Shown in pieces: positions 1 to 10,520 of a stretch of 64,000 nucleotides of DNA. The position numbers and the translations under genes are program-made. The stretch's first letter is position 1, and the number at the start of each line of letters is the position of its first letter. Origin of the DNA: Spirometra erinaceieuropaei (lineage: Eukaryota > Platyhelminthes > Cestoda > Diphyllobothriidea > Diphyllobothriidae); the NCBI GenBank assembly GCA_902702965.1, contig CACRXP010000002.1, forward strand, positions 1,683,688 through 1,747,687. Direction: 5' to 3'. The notes under the pieces are model-generated. The model was not told the DNA's origin, ran no database searches, and saw only the letters and a list, made by a program, of their open reading frames with translations.

Positions 1-1065
1 GAACCGTAATTTAGACCTCGTTGACACACATGCACCACATTGTGGGCTGTTGTAGGTTTGGATCGCTGATAACAATGCCGTGAACCGACCTAACAACTTT
101 TCCCCTGCATGTCAAGTGATACGCATTTTCCGTGGAATTCGTGCCGTGATTGTCTCCATGCGCGAGTTACCTATATAATTTTAGTTGAGTATTTAAAAAT
201 TACATTTTGGAAATTTGTCAAAAGAAAATTATTGTAAAAATTTCTTTCTAATATACACCTTCAATATCATTTTCCTCCTGCATTTTTCCCTTAAATCAAT
301 GTTATAGACGAGTGGAACATCGGTTTATACGATTCAGATGTCATATTTTTCTGAGCAACTCAGTAACAGTCACCTGTCCCACTCTTGTTTTACTGGTTTC
401 GTTATTTATTTAGAGCAAAAACAGGAAGTTAGATGGGTTAAGTATTAGTTCGTCTCTACTCAGATGTTTTGCGATAAATTTTGCCTAGTCCCAAAACATT
501 CTCGCCCACGCCACCAACGTATCTTGCAATATCTTGATGTTTTTCACAACGAAGAGGAAAACATGTAGTTAAAATGACAATAACTTCAGTTAGGAACGAA
601 TTAACGCGGATAAATTAAATGAAATGCAGCAAATGAACTGTGTGCTTTCTAGTGGTAAAATAAAATAGACAATAAAACTGTGATTAATTAGTGGAGGACA
701 AACTGTGGGGGTCTGTACAAAAATCATCAGACTTTAGTGTCTCGTTTAAATTTAGTTTGTGCGCAGAGCGTAGGCTTTTGTGCGTTTAGCAACCATTAGG
801 CATACTGAATTTCCTCACCAACGCGCACATTTTTCGCAAGTTTCGGAAAGTTTAAAAACACTTTTACTCACACCATCAACGTTTCCTGCAGAATCTTTGC
901 GTTTCTCACAATGAGGGATTAAAAGCGTGGTCAAAAATACAGTAACTACGGCCAGGGGCGAATTCGTTTGGATGAAAAGAAGAATCGCAACTTGCGCGTG
1001 GTTTATAGCGACGTCTCGTTGCAAAATAATATTATGAAGACAAGAGGTGGACGCTAGCGCGGTGA
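1..1065. other. AT-rich non-coding, one diverged direct repeat
   Basis: No gene is recognised. The stretch near 515-620 (ccaacgtatcttgc...) resembles the stretch near 865-975 (tcaacgtttcctgc...) over about 100 bp as a diverged direct repeat. A short minus-strand reading frame overlaps the second copy but shows no family resemblance. The Penelope-like element starts just downstream. Confidence 0.3.
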
Positions 1066-1083
1066 TTGACGGAGCTAAATGGC

Positions 1084-2256
1084 CCGTCCACGCTCATCCA
1101 ACACGAACTTGTTCCACCGTGTGTACCAGACTGCAATAGGACATACTCATTAAATGTGCAGTTCCTTTTCGACAACCAACTCTATAGAGAAGTAGACGGT
1201 GCTGCTATGGGCTCACACCTTGGACCTCTCCTAGCTGATGTCCTCATGGTCAAATTGGAGAGATCCCAACTAAGCGGTCAGATCGATAAGTTAAAACATT
1301 ACGGTCGCTATGTTGATGATACCTTTGCAATTGTCACTACAGAAACCGACGTAGCTACCATCGTAGATGCGGCAACCCAGGCACATCCGTCGATCATATT
1401 GACGCTGGAGACCGAAAAGGCCGGTTCACTCCCTTTCCTAGATTTTTTTCTAAGCAGGAGATCTGACGGGAGTGTTCGAAGAAGCGTCTATCGGAAGTAA
1501 ACCTGGTCTAGACAATATACGAAATTCGCCATTTTCGTACCCCTCCAACAAAAATGAAATCTAGTCCGATTTTTGGCACAAAGAGCTAGAAAAATTTGCT
1601 CAACAGATAGCATCGAGGAGGAGCTCAGAAAGATCCTGGACTGCCTTCGAGAAAACGGGTATCCTGACAGGTTTATTGCAAAGAACCTTGCCGAACGACC
1701 GATCAAACCCGCCACACCGACCGCCGAAGAGAAAACTTTGTTCTTCGAAGTCCCTTTCCAAGGGGACGCGGCGAGTGAACTCCTAAGGAGACGCCTTGAT
1801 CAAGCTGTCTCGCGAACCTCCCCAGCAGCAAGGGTTCAAATATCATTCTCTACTAACCCTATTTTACGCGGAGAAGGTAAGGATAAGTTGTCACCGCAGA
1901 CCACCTCAATGTGCATATATTCCTTTACTTGCTCCTGTGGAACAGATTATATTGGTCGCAGGAGTCGGTGCTTATCCAAGAGAATACGGGAACACCCCCC
2001 GGCATGGTTGCGAAAAGGCGAAACGAGGAACATAAGCAGCGTCATGCTCGCGCATGTTGTCGATTCCGGACATCGTGTGGACCCTAATGACGCTTTTCGT
2101 GTGATTTATAGGGCCCCATCGAGCTGCCCTAAGCTACTAGGCCAGCGCATGTTAGCGACAGCGGGAGCGGCCGCCATTAGGTTACGAAAGCCAAACTTAT
2201 GCGCGCAGAAGAAGCACGTTCAGGCTCCGCGCCTACAGTGGTCGGAGGTCGACTAA
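1084..2256 (+). pseudogene. Penelope-like retroelement, 5'-truncated, RT plus GIY-YIG (lineage A)
   Basis: This is the remnant of a PLE polyprotein, which in the family couples a telomerase-like reverse transcriptase to a C-terminal GIY-YIG endonuclease for target-primed insertion. Visible RT motifs are the block LYREVDGAAMGSHLGPLLAD near 1180-1245, the catalytic YVDD at 1309-1320, and LPFLDFFLSR followed by SVYRK near 1430-1497. Two in-frame stops, TAA at 1498-1500 and TGA at 1555-1557, interrupt the sequence, yet the same frame runs on to the stop at 2256, so only point mutations broke it. The GIY-YIG part has CIYSFTCSCGTDYIGRRSR around 1912-1970 with the expected Cys cluster, then IREH. 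The N-terminal RT fingers are missing, so the copy is 5'-truncated. Recognition is from motif order; lineage naming is mine. Confidence 0.88.
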
Positions 2257-3479
2257 CGGTGCAACTCTCCCCGCGCACTTCCGCTTCCACCCCGCCCCTA
2301 ACCGTGACTGCTATTACCCTCCCCTCCCCTCCCCTCCCCCACATTGCCCCACCCCGCCTGTGTTTTAAAGAGAACTTTTATCGATTCCTCTTATCGCTGA
2401 CATGTTTTACTTCTATCCTGTCCCTATATAACTGTACTGGCCCGACGAGAATTTATCGAAAGCTACGTATGCTCGCCGCCTCGTCTTCTGATTACTGCTA
2501 TGGGAATTTTCGCATCTCTGAAATTATTTCATTTTTGATTTTTTATAAAAACCCCGCCATCCATCTCTGTATGCTGCTGGTGCTGACATAATTAATACAC
2601 AACATTGTTCAAAAACGGTAACTTATCCAACCCAATCTGAGACAGGCAGCTCTGAGACCAATGCAGCAGTTAATGATGCCAGAAAGTTTAACGACTTCCT
2701 ATTAAACTGGAAATTCACGCTTACTACCTGATACGGCATTCCCAACTGAGGCGTCAATAAATTTTATTCTGTAGAAGTGATTTTTCTAGACACGGAGCCA
2801 AGTAAACCAGGGATGTTTGCAAACAAATTGACATAATGCATTTACCTAAATGTATTATGCTAATTTCCCCTTAATCCAATATTGCTGCTGGTAAACAGTA
2901 TTTTATTAGTTTGCCAGAGTAGACGTCAATTATACAGAACGGTCCTTGCAAAGTGTACTACAGGACAGGGTGAAGATACTATCAGATGTCTTTTTGTTTC
3001 CGTCAGGGAAGCAGAGAAATGTTTGTCCAATGTGGAGAATGGGAGCAAGTGAAATGGTATCTATCTCTAAAATCTCTTTATTTATTTCAGGCCATTAGTA
3101 CCTGCACAAGTTAGCAAAACATGATGACTGAAATCCAGACGAGTGGATCGAGGCAACTTGCATGTTGTGCGCTTTAATTAATAGTTTACCTTATTAAGAA
3201 AAACGTATTTTCTTACAAAAAATACGCTCCTGATTCATTCTGCCAACAAAATTGCCCATAACTTCAAGCGGCTTTTCTGCATTCGAGCATTCTAAAAAGT
3301 GACAAACTGTCATAGACCCCATTTTTACGTTTGTCAAGTGGTGATAATCAGCTGAATGAACGAGGCTTGCAAAACACCCTTTGCCAAGGTAAAATTTTGA
3401 TTTTTCTGTCTGCGTAGTTAGGGTGAAGCAAGGTGACTGCTTACGCTGTCAAAAGAAACAAGCTTGACGGATCGTACCA
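2257..3479. other. PLE 3' flank and unannotated AT-rich DNA
   Basis: Just after the PLE stop lies a C-rich simple tract (ccctcccctcccctcccc near 2316-2340), probably part of the element's 3' untranslated region. The segment TATATAACTGTACTGG near 2427-2442 resembles TATAAATGTACTGG downstream of the minus-strand PLE near 14.2 kb, consistent with a shared PLE 3' region. From about 2600 to 3470 I see nothing recognisable. Confidence 0.35.
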
Positions 3480-3975
3480 CCGGCACCGACGCAAATAGGA
3501 CGGCGTCTGAAGACCGCGATCACTAGCGCTATCTCCGCGCAGCGAATTTACGCGTCTGCTTCGCGAACACTCCCCTCCCCTGGAGATAAAGACCGACTAC
3601 GGTTGTGGGCCACAACGGTGTGTATTTACTCATCTACTTGTTCCTGTGGAGCAGGAGACATTGGCTGCACAAACAGACACCAGGAAAATAGAGTACGTGA
3701 ACAAATACCGGCCTGACTAAGCAGAGGAGAAAACAAATCGATTTCGAGTACTATTCTCGCACATCTTTTCGATACGAATCACCGAGTCGATGACAAAAAA
3801 ACCTTTCAGGTTGTCTACCGGACACCAGCAAGCTTCTCCAAAGGCCTATGGCAACGGGTGCTAGTTACAGCCGAGACAGTGGCTATACGCCTAACGAATC
3901 CAGTGCTATGTTGTCAGAAGACATTGACATAGGCGCTCTGGCCTGCGTTACCAAAGCCGACCCCAGATGGTCATT
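3480..3975 (+). pseudogene. Penelope-like element, degenerate GIY-YIG 3' end (lineage A)
   Basis: This region is the counterpart of the 3' third of the PLE at 1.8-2.2 kb. In shifting frames it encodes a GIY-YIG remnant (STCSCGAGDIGCTNRH near 3632-3680, matching FTCSCGTDYIGRRSR). After it come TILAHLFDTNHRVDDKKTFQ and VVYRTPASFSKGLWQRVLVT near 3750-3870, which match the VMLAHVVDSGHRVD...RVIYRAPSSCPKLLGQR stretch of the upstream copy. Frameshifts and stops break it and no RT core is present. It is an old 5'-truncated insertion with the same orientation and lineage as the copy 1.2 kb upstream. The assignment rests on this residue-by-residue parallel. Confidence 0.75.
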
Positions 3976-4493
3976 ACACGCCTCCCCAGCCCCCGGATGG
4001 CAGTGACGTCTGCTCCACGTACCCGACTTACAAACATCACGAACAACCCATGTCACCCTTCCCCCACTTTCGCCAATGATCATAACACGCCGACCTCGTC
4101 ATGCGGGTGGCGTGGGAACGCTGAGTGTTAATGACCCCTGGGTCAGTTATAAACCCCATGAACTTCCCATATTTTCAATTTCTATCTAACCGCATTAGCC
4201 TGATAATGAGTTGCCGAAAACGCGTGTTTGCCAAATTGACTTTTCAAGAAATAGAGAACTTTCATTGCTAACCTTTTCGACTTGAAGTAGGCAGAAGTGA
4301 CAAAACATGCGTAGTTTAATAACGCGAAATTTTATAACATTTTTTCACATGCGAATGCTCATAGAATTTTTGCATAACTAACCGCTCAATAAGAAAACAA
4401 TCTCGAAAAGTGAAGCCAGACAGATTTATAAACGGAAGGTAATGTTAAACAGGATTGTGAGCGAGTTTGGATCAGGGAGGAACTGTGCTGATT
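3976..4493. other. Unannotated stretch between PLE remnant and foldback F1
   Basis: No gene or repeat is recognised. The sequence after the PLE remnant becomes AT-rich and contains no open frame with family resemblance. Confidence 0.3.
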
Positions 4494-4495
4494 TA

Positions 4496-5487
4496 CAGTG
4501 AGTGACCGATCTCATGAAATGTTGACTGAAATTCTGAACGGCGTTTTCGATTAGGAAGAATTACGCAGGCGCGGTTGTAATACTGATTATCTTGCCGCAT
4601 AATCTTATAACATTTCGGATTCAGCAAGATGTGAGGTTTTGAAGACACTGCTTTTCAATCTCCTGCGGAGAACGTACTCGGTAAAAAATGACTAATTAAG
4701 TAGCATGCATTTTTCCCTGTTGATTTCGGATGGTCTTGCAAATTCAAATATGTCTCATAGAAACCATAAAAAATATGCTTTCTTTTTGTCAATTATTAGA
4801 GTATCACGTCTTATTTATATTTTATACTCAAAGAAGAAGTATAATTAGGTTTAAAAGAAGTTTTCTAATTGCCGAATAATTTGGAGCTTGATCATTCGTT
4901 GCATTAGCGCTTAGTGATTTGAGTCCACAAGGTACATGCGTTCTACGTAGAGAAAATCACATATTTTTTATGCCATTAAAAAGATATTATACAGAGTCCA
5001 TAAAATTTTGCAATGCATGCGGACTATGTTGTACATTTCATGAGAAGCAGTGGTAAATGGACAGGCATGATGCTATGTGAACGGAATTTGCGCGGTCTTA
5101 AAAAATCTCATAATTAGAAACTTTTCAAGACCTAACTATACCCCTTCTTCGAGCATATAATATAAAGAAGACGTGGTTTTCTGTTAATTGACATAAAGGA
5201 AGCATATTTTCGTTTATGGTTTCTATAAGATACATTTGAATTTGCAAGACCATCCGAAATCAACAGGGAAAAATACATGTTATTTAAGTTGTCATTTTTT
5301 AGCGGTTACGTTTTCCACAGGAGATTGAAAAGCAGTGTCTTCAAAAGCTCACATCCTGCCGAGTCCGAAATGTTATAAGATAATGCGGCAAGATAATCAG
5401 TATTACAACCGCACCCACGCAATCCTTCCTAATCGAAAACGCCATTTAGAATTTCAGCCAACATTTCATGAGGCCGGTCACTCACTG
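4496..5487. mobile_element. Foldback element F1 (full length, 992 bp, TA-flanked)
   Basis: This is a non-autonomous foldback or MITE-type transposon. It begins CAGTGAGTGACCGATCTCAT and ends with the mirror image (GGCCGGTCACTCACTG), with TA at 4494-4495 and 5488-5489. The two halves are inverted copies of each other over about 480 bp: AATCGAAAACG near the right end mirrors CGTTTTCGATTAGGAAG near the left. No transposase frame is present. TA flanks and CAGTG ends fit Tc1/mariner-superfamily mobilisation, which is inference. It is the same length as copy F8. Confidence 0.85.
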
Positions 5488-5489
5488 TA

Positions 5490-5787
5490 CGTGAACGGAT
5501 TTTAACTACAACAGAAACAGGTCAGATTGGATTGAAGCTTTATATGAGATTGCATGAGGTCGCAGGTGATAAACTGCTACCAAACAGGCTAGTCGCTCCA
5601 TGATACCAGTCCTGACGGTAAAGACAACTCCAGCGCCTCGACGTTCTGCCTTTGAAAGATCCCTCCAGAAGAAGCTACAGTCTACATCCACCTGTCCTTG
5701 TTCAGAAGCTCAGATCTCACAGAGAGCGGTAATATCCATGCTGTATCACGACAGTTCCCGGGTAACCAGAACTTGCTTTCTTTTACA
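5490..5787. other. Spacer between foldback copies F1 and F2
   Basis: About 300 bp without recognisable content. Short open frames on both strands overlap here and look like chance. Confidence 0.3.
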
Positions 5788-6486
5788 AGTTTAGTAAAAC
5801 ATCACATCTTCCTTACATTTTATACCCTAAGAAAGTGTATATTAAAGTTTTGAAATAGTTTATAATTATGAGGTTTTTAAGACCCTGTGATGTACATACA
5901 CACAGCATCGCACATGCACGTTTACCAATTCTCCTCATTAAATGTACAACATGGTCCGCATCCATTGCAAAGCTTTATTAACTCTATGTGGAATATCCTT
6001 GAAGGCATAGAGAAATATATGGTTTTCCTTACGTGGAAAGTATGCACCTTGCAGACTGAAATCGGTGAGTGCTTGTACAACGGCCAATCTGGCTCAAAAT
6101 TCTTCGAGAATCTGAAAACCTTTTCAAAACCTAAATATACACTTTCTTTGGGTATAAAATTTAAAGAAAATATGATTTTCTATCAGACAAGTAGAAGAAA
6201 GCATATTTTTTAAGCATGCTTTCTATAAAATATATTAGAGTTTTTAAAACTATCGAACATCAATAGGAAGAATGCATGCTACTTAAATAGCCATTTTTTA
6301 CTTAGTGTACTTTCTACAGGAGGTCGAAAAGAAGTGCATTCAATAGCCGATATCCTGGCGAGTCCGAAATACTATAGGATCCTGTCGCATTCTAATCAGT
6401 ATTAAAACCCAACCTAGGTAATCTTTCCTAATCGAAAACGCATTTCAGAATTTCGGCCAACATTCCGTGCGATCGGTCAGGCGCTG
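5788..6486. mobile_element. Foldback element F2, truncated copy
   Basis: This is the inner part and right arm of the same foldback family as F1. The part near 5800-5880 matches F1 near 4810-4880, and the right end reads AATCGAAAACGCATTTCAGAATTTCGGCC... to GCGCTG, followed by TA. The left terminal ~300 bp of the left arm is missing. An open frame at 5887-6213 lies inside the element and is taken as spurious. Confidence 0.75.
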
Positions 6487-6488
6487 TA

Positions 6489-6890
6489 TGGCTGTCTGAT
6501 TATTTCAGACATAAGTCAAATTCAACTATCTGCCACGACTTTGTTTAGTTTGAAGACGGCTCGGGCAACATGTAAGATCACTGGTAAGCACTCCGTAGAA
6601 CTTTTGTGTTGGAGGAGCGGGGGAAGGGAAGATTTAATAGGAAAGGTGACTACTGGGTGTGGAGACACACACGCCGGATACCGTCATGTAGCTAAGTTTG
6701 CCGGTCAAAATTGTTGCCGAGGCACCGCCAGACAACGGCGAGGTTAGGTTCTGCAGCCCCACCTGGGCAATATTGCAAGGTTAGCTTTCCAAAAAATTTA
6801 GTGACTGCAAGTGTGCCGACTTTAACATATCGCATGTTCGCATTTTCCCTACAATTTTAATTCAGCGACTGACTGTATCACGTGGGATGA
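6489..6890. other. Unannotated spacer
   Basis: A 68-codon open frame at 6541-6747 has no recognisable motif and is not called a gene. Nothing else is seen. Confidence 0.25.
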
Positions 6891-6917
6891 GTGCTTATAA
6901 GCCAGCGTCGGCTGCTT

Positions 6918-7270
6918 CACACGCGCTTCCCTGCGCGCGCTTCAAGCCCTGCTTGCGCACTCATTACTATCCTAATCCAGCGAGTGGCCAGGTAGACTTG
7001 CTAATGAAATTGTTCGGACGGTATGGAACTCCGTCGGTTCCCCAAAGTGGCCATACGGTGAGAATTACCACGCGGTTCCCTCTGTGCCCCTCCAGATGTG
7101 GTTGCGCCCTCCTTATCCTCTCAATCCAGTAAGTAGCTGTGTAGGGAGGGGGGAGGCGAGTGTGTATACGTCACCTTCACTCGCTTCCCTGCGCGTGCTT
7201 AAAGCTCTACTGGCACTCTCCTCTCCTTCCTAATCCAGCGAGTGACTAAGTTAGGTATGTTAACTAATAT
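6918..7270 (+). repeat. Diverged direct repeats (about 95 bp, 2-3 copies)
   Basis: The segment 6918-7010 (ttcacacgcgcttccctgcg ... cctaatccagcgagtg) recurs at 7170-7270 (cttcactcgcttccctgcg ... cctaatccagcgagtg), about 250 bp downstream. A weaker third copy lies near 7087-7140 (ccctccttatcctctcaatccag). It looks like a degenerate local tandem duplication of GC-rich sequence. No coding content is recognised. Confidence 0.6.
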
Positions 7271-7279
7271 TGCTTTAGT

Positions 7280-7425
7280 AAGCCAGCCATATGGTGCCTA
7301 TATCATGCACCGCTGTGCGGCTGCTGGTTGGGCTCGAGAGAGAGCTGGTAAGGCACAACGGAACGAGTGAGTTCCGTAAGAATGATCGGTGAGCGTCCTC
7401 TTTCATTGTATATTGCCGATAGAAA
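7280..7425 (+). repeat. SINE S1, 3' half
   Basis: This is the tail part of the S1 SINE: gcaccgctgtgcggctgctg, then ggctcgagagagagct, then acggaacgagtgagttccgt and ggtgagcgtcctc. The same order recurs at 21.22-21.32 kb. The tRNA-like head is missing, and a second S1 copy starts immediately downstream. Confidence 0.7.
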
Positions 7426-7437
7426 CTGACAGGACAA

Positions 7438-7600
7438 CGGGCGCGTGGTCCAGTGGTTGGAGGCGTTGGACTTCCAACTTACAGGTCGTAAGTCCGAGCC
7501 CCAGTTGTTCCACACTTCGGGATTGGGTATGACGGCTAATAAGCCAGCCTCCCTTGTCTTCGTCGGTAATAACATTCTAACCGTATGGTATCACTCAGGC
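7438..7600 (+). repeat. SINE S1, tRNA-like head and body
   Basis: The tRNA-derived head carries a box A-like TGGTCCAGTGGTTGG and a box B-like GTAAGTCCGAGCCCC. The S1 body follows: cttcgggattgggtatgacg, ctaataagccag, cttgtcttcgtcggtaat. The 3' tail is absent. RNA polymerase III boxes of this kind normally drive SINE transcription; whether this copy is active is unknown. Confidence 0.7.
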
Positions 7601-7609
7601 GGGGTTTCA

Positions 7610-9110
7610 GAACGAAACATTGCCGCCGCCCACTGAGGAGACTAAAATTTCTGAGTCACAGGTGACCGCTAGGTGCCGGTTAAGGGCCGTGTAGTGCAAT
7701 CAGCATGTGCACCAGGTTCATGGAGAACCGGTCACTCCCACACAGCAAACCCCTTTAATGAAGATTCCCCCAAAATCGACGATCGTACACGCCCTGGAAA
7801 GGGAAAAACATATTCATTCGGAGGAACTCCCAGAGTTGGTGTCTGTCCAGCGTAATAGGGTGCACAGGTCGGCAATCCTGCAGATAAGACCGAAACTGCT
7901 GTTGTAAAATTAATCTCCGAGAACTCACGACGGGGGTAAAAGTTCTTAACAATTGTAGTCTTCCGAAAGCGTTGAAAACCGCATTCTACAACAAACATTG
8001 TATCATGGAAGTGACTGAGGAATCTAAAGGCTAGAAAGTGTTCATTAGCATCTCAAGGAAGCCTTGATACTCAGTGAGGTGCAATGTTGCCAGAATGCAT
8101 GCAGTAACTTTATGAAATAACGGTCAACTGTATACTTCTGTTGTCATTAGGACCAAACATTTCTGACCCTCAGTCAGCCTGTCGAAATGTGGTTTTGTTA
8201 AATCTTCTAATTCTGTGGCATCTGCACCTAGAACACTGCAGAACGGAAAATAAACTCTCAGACAAGTGTTCGCATATCCATTCTCCGATGAATTCAGAGC
8301 CTACTTTTACTACTATTGCCTTGCTGCTTATTGTGCTGATGATTGAAGGACACTTACTCCAGGGTCATGCACTTTGTTGTCATAGCAGTAACGTTGTTTT
8401 CATGCAGATAGGTCCTGAAAGCAGGTACACAGCACTTTCTCGCTTAACAGGACTATTATTGTTCTCCATACTTCTTTCCCTTATGAAAAAATTGTCATTT
8501 CCAACCAACATAGCAATAAATCCGATAATTCTTCGTATTTTCGCCTTGCCCAATAGGCATTTGTATTTAAGTACTTGCCTCGTCGGTGCACTCGAACCTG
8601 TCGCCCAATTACTAGACAGCTTCCTGGCTATTGTGCACTAATTGCAGTTTTTCGCTGAGTTACATTCATAAAGTTACTTCCAACCTTCCCACGCTGTCTC
8701 AGCGACTAAAGATGAAAAAATGCCGCATTAGTTTTTCTAGTTTAGTCTGACGCCAAAGTAATCCGCATGAATAATCATCATTGGCAGTTATAGATGCAGC
8801 ATAAAAAACGGGCGGCCGAAACTCTATAATAGATTATTGTGGAGATAAATTAAATATGGCAGCTTGGGATAAGAGGTTTTATGCAGAAACAGCATAGGCT
8901 CACATTGACGATGTGCACTGTTTGAAAAACAAACACGGAAATTGTAATAAAACAGCATGTTTTTTCTGTTTTCTGGCTGCTAGTGAAAGCCCAAAAAACT
9001 GGCACTACTTCAATCTGACGAGGAGATAGATCATCGTCTTGAAATTCACGTGAACAGCACAATTTATTTCTGAGGAAAAACCTTTTAGTTCATGTGGCAG
9101 CCAAACCAGG
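7610..9110. other. Mostly unannotated; one 166-codon open frame of doubtful meaning
   Basis: The longest frame is 8141-8641 (+), opening at TTG, with the first ATG near 8288. It has two hydrophobic runs (FTTIALLLIVLMIEG and LTGLLLFSILLSLM) but no recognisable domain, splice context or homologue in this window. I regard it as more likely chance than a gene. No RNA gene or repeat is seen in the remainder. Confidence 0.2.
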
Positions 9111-9119
9111 GACAGGGAG

Positions 9120-9380
9120 GACACCGACAAAGACAAGTTTTGGCCGATTAGCCTTCACCTGTCCGTCAATGAGGACTGCAGATTGGACCCCAAGGCAAAT
9201 CTGGTGAGCGTGTCCTGTAACCTGGTCCGTGACACCCATCCATCATGGTTAATATCCTCGACTCAAAACCGACGGAACAACGGGTCAGCGGTTCAGTCAT
9301 AGAGCGTTGGAATGCATAAGCCTTAATGACCGAAGACCGTGAGTTTTAATTCCAGCTATCTAAAACCTTGAGTCTAATAT
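9120..9380. repeat. SINE-like fragments
   Basis: The sequence gacaccgacaaagacaag near 9120-9136 is the minus-strand signature of the S1 body. A tRNA-like stretch on + follows near 9280-9350 (ggtcagcggttcagtcatagagcgttgg ... gagttttaattcc), resembling box A and a decayed box B. Both are fragments, and the assignment is weak. Confidence 0.35.
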
Positions 9381-9682
9381 GACTAGCTTAAGGCTTTTAA
9401 ATAGCACCTATGTCGGCTATAACACCTTTATCATATAAAATTCATACTGCTTGTAGTATTTTTTGTTTTTGAAATTGGCATTACGTGATTAATCCACAGT
9501 GACGGATTTTCTCCGACTCAAATGTCCACTGAAATTTCGGGTCTGATCCTAAAAAATCATGTCTCGGGCACTGAACTCCATGTCCTACACCTACTACTTT
9601 CTGAAATTCTTAGCTTGATACATACACACACACATATATATGTTGAAGGCAGAGGCGTTCTTTGAGAAAAGGTACTTTATTG

Positions 9683-9723
9683 CGTGAATTTTCGACGCCG
9701 GTTCCCCGGGTAGTCGTCAGACG
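9683..9723 (-). ncRNA. Candidate PLE-type hammerhead ribozyme
   Basis: PLEs are known to carry minimal hammerheads in their terminal repeats. The minus strand here reads CGU, CUGACGA, a 20-nt stem II region, then GAAA and AUUC, then ACG. Stem I is ACG (9685-9683) with CGU (9723-9721). Stem III is the loopless A-A/U-U pair. Cleavage would follow the C at 9686. Stem II is the weak point: CCGG pairs with CCGG across a GGAA loop, but the four positions next to the core do not pair. AATAAA follows directly, as in the 56.3-kb motif. It may be an eroded ribozyme. Confidence 0.45.
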
Positions 9724-9752
9724 GAGACCGAAAGTAAATGTGCCGAAAACAG

Positions 9753-10283
9753 TTAACATCTGGCAGTGCACATGAAAAAATCGATAATCGCTCGCGTTCG
9801 CGCCCGTGAGCGGCCGCTATTTGCGTCAATCCGTCCCGATTGGCTCTCGTCTCTTCCATTTCTCCTTGAGACTTTTGTACGCGCGTCCAACTCGATGTGA
9901 CGGTTGATGCACGATTCATCCGAGTGCATGGCCTCAAGGAACTCTCGGCCTTTCTTGAAGGGGCAGGCACCGACAATCCGTGTTCTGTCCCAAGCAAACG
10001 TATGCCCGGTGTCCAAGCTATGCATGGCTACTTGAAACAGGTGGTCTCGCCTCTTTACTGCAAGTTGGTGTTCGTGAATGCGTGTAGAAGCGGATTTTCC
10101 TGTTTGACCACAATAAACTGCATCACAGGCCTCACATGGGATCTTGTAGACGACTTTCTTTCTATCCAAATAGTCGACCCTATCCTTAGGGTGTACTATC
10201 TGAGTACGTAGTGTAGTCGTCAGTCTGTGTGCCACCCGAATCTGGTGTCTCTTTAGGTGCCTTTCCACAAGTTCAGACACATA
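9753..10283 (-). pseudogene. Penelope-like element, 3' fragment with GIY-YIG (lineage B)
   Basis: The minus-strand frame starts abruptly in PLE sequence (SELVERHLKRHQIRV) and carries the GIY-YIG endonuclease. It shows VVYKIPCEACDAVYCGQTGK (YIG changed to YCG), the catalytic-Arg helix STRIHEHQL, and the conserved Glu segment GREFLEAMHSDESCINRHIE. The frame itself is open to 9753. The RT domain is absent because the 5' side ends at the TATATGCATATGC tract bordering foldback F3. Downstream on the minus strand come a 3' untranslated region and a hammerhead-like terminal motif at 9683-9723. It differs clearly from lineage A at 1-4 kb and is close to the fragments around 18.5-18.9 kb. Confidence 0.85.
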
Positions 10284-10520
10284 TATACATATGCATATGC
10301 AATCAGTGACCGAGTCCACGAAATGTTAGCTGAAATTCTTAAATATGTTTTCAAATTACGAAGGATTACTTAAGTGGGGCTAAAATACTGACATACACTC
10401 GATATAATCCCATAATATCGTCGACTTGGTAGGATGCTGGCTTTTGATTGCACTTCTTTTCGATCTCCTGTAAAAACCGCACTCGAAAATATGACTATAG
10501 TTGGTGATCTAACTCAGAAA

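Noticed and set aside
5887..6213. 108-codon frame
   Set aside because: It lies entirely inside foldback element F2 and is not conserved in its other copies.
8141..8641. 166-codon membrane protein gene
   Set aside because: It opens at TTG, has no domain or splice context, and similar lengths arise by chance in a window this size.
10200..10230. Second hammerhead core (CTGACGA on the minus strand near 10208)
   Set aside because: It lies inside the PLE coding frame, and no GAAA with a closing stem II follows at hammerhead spacing.
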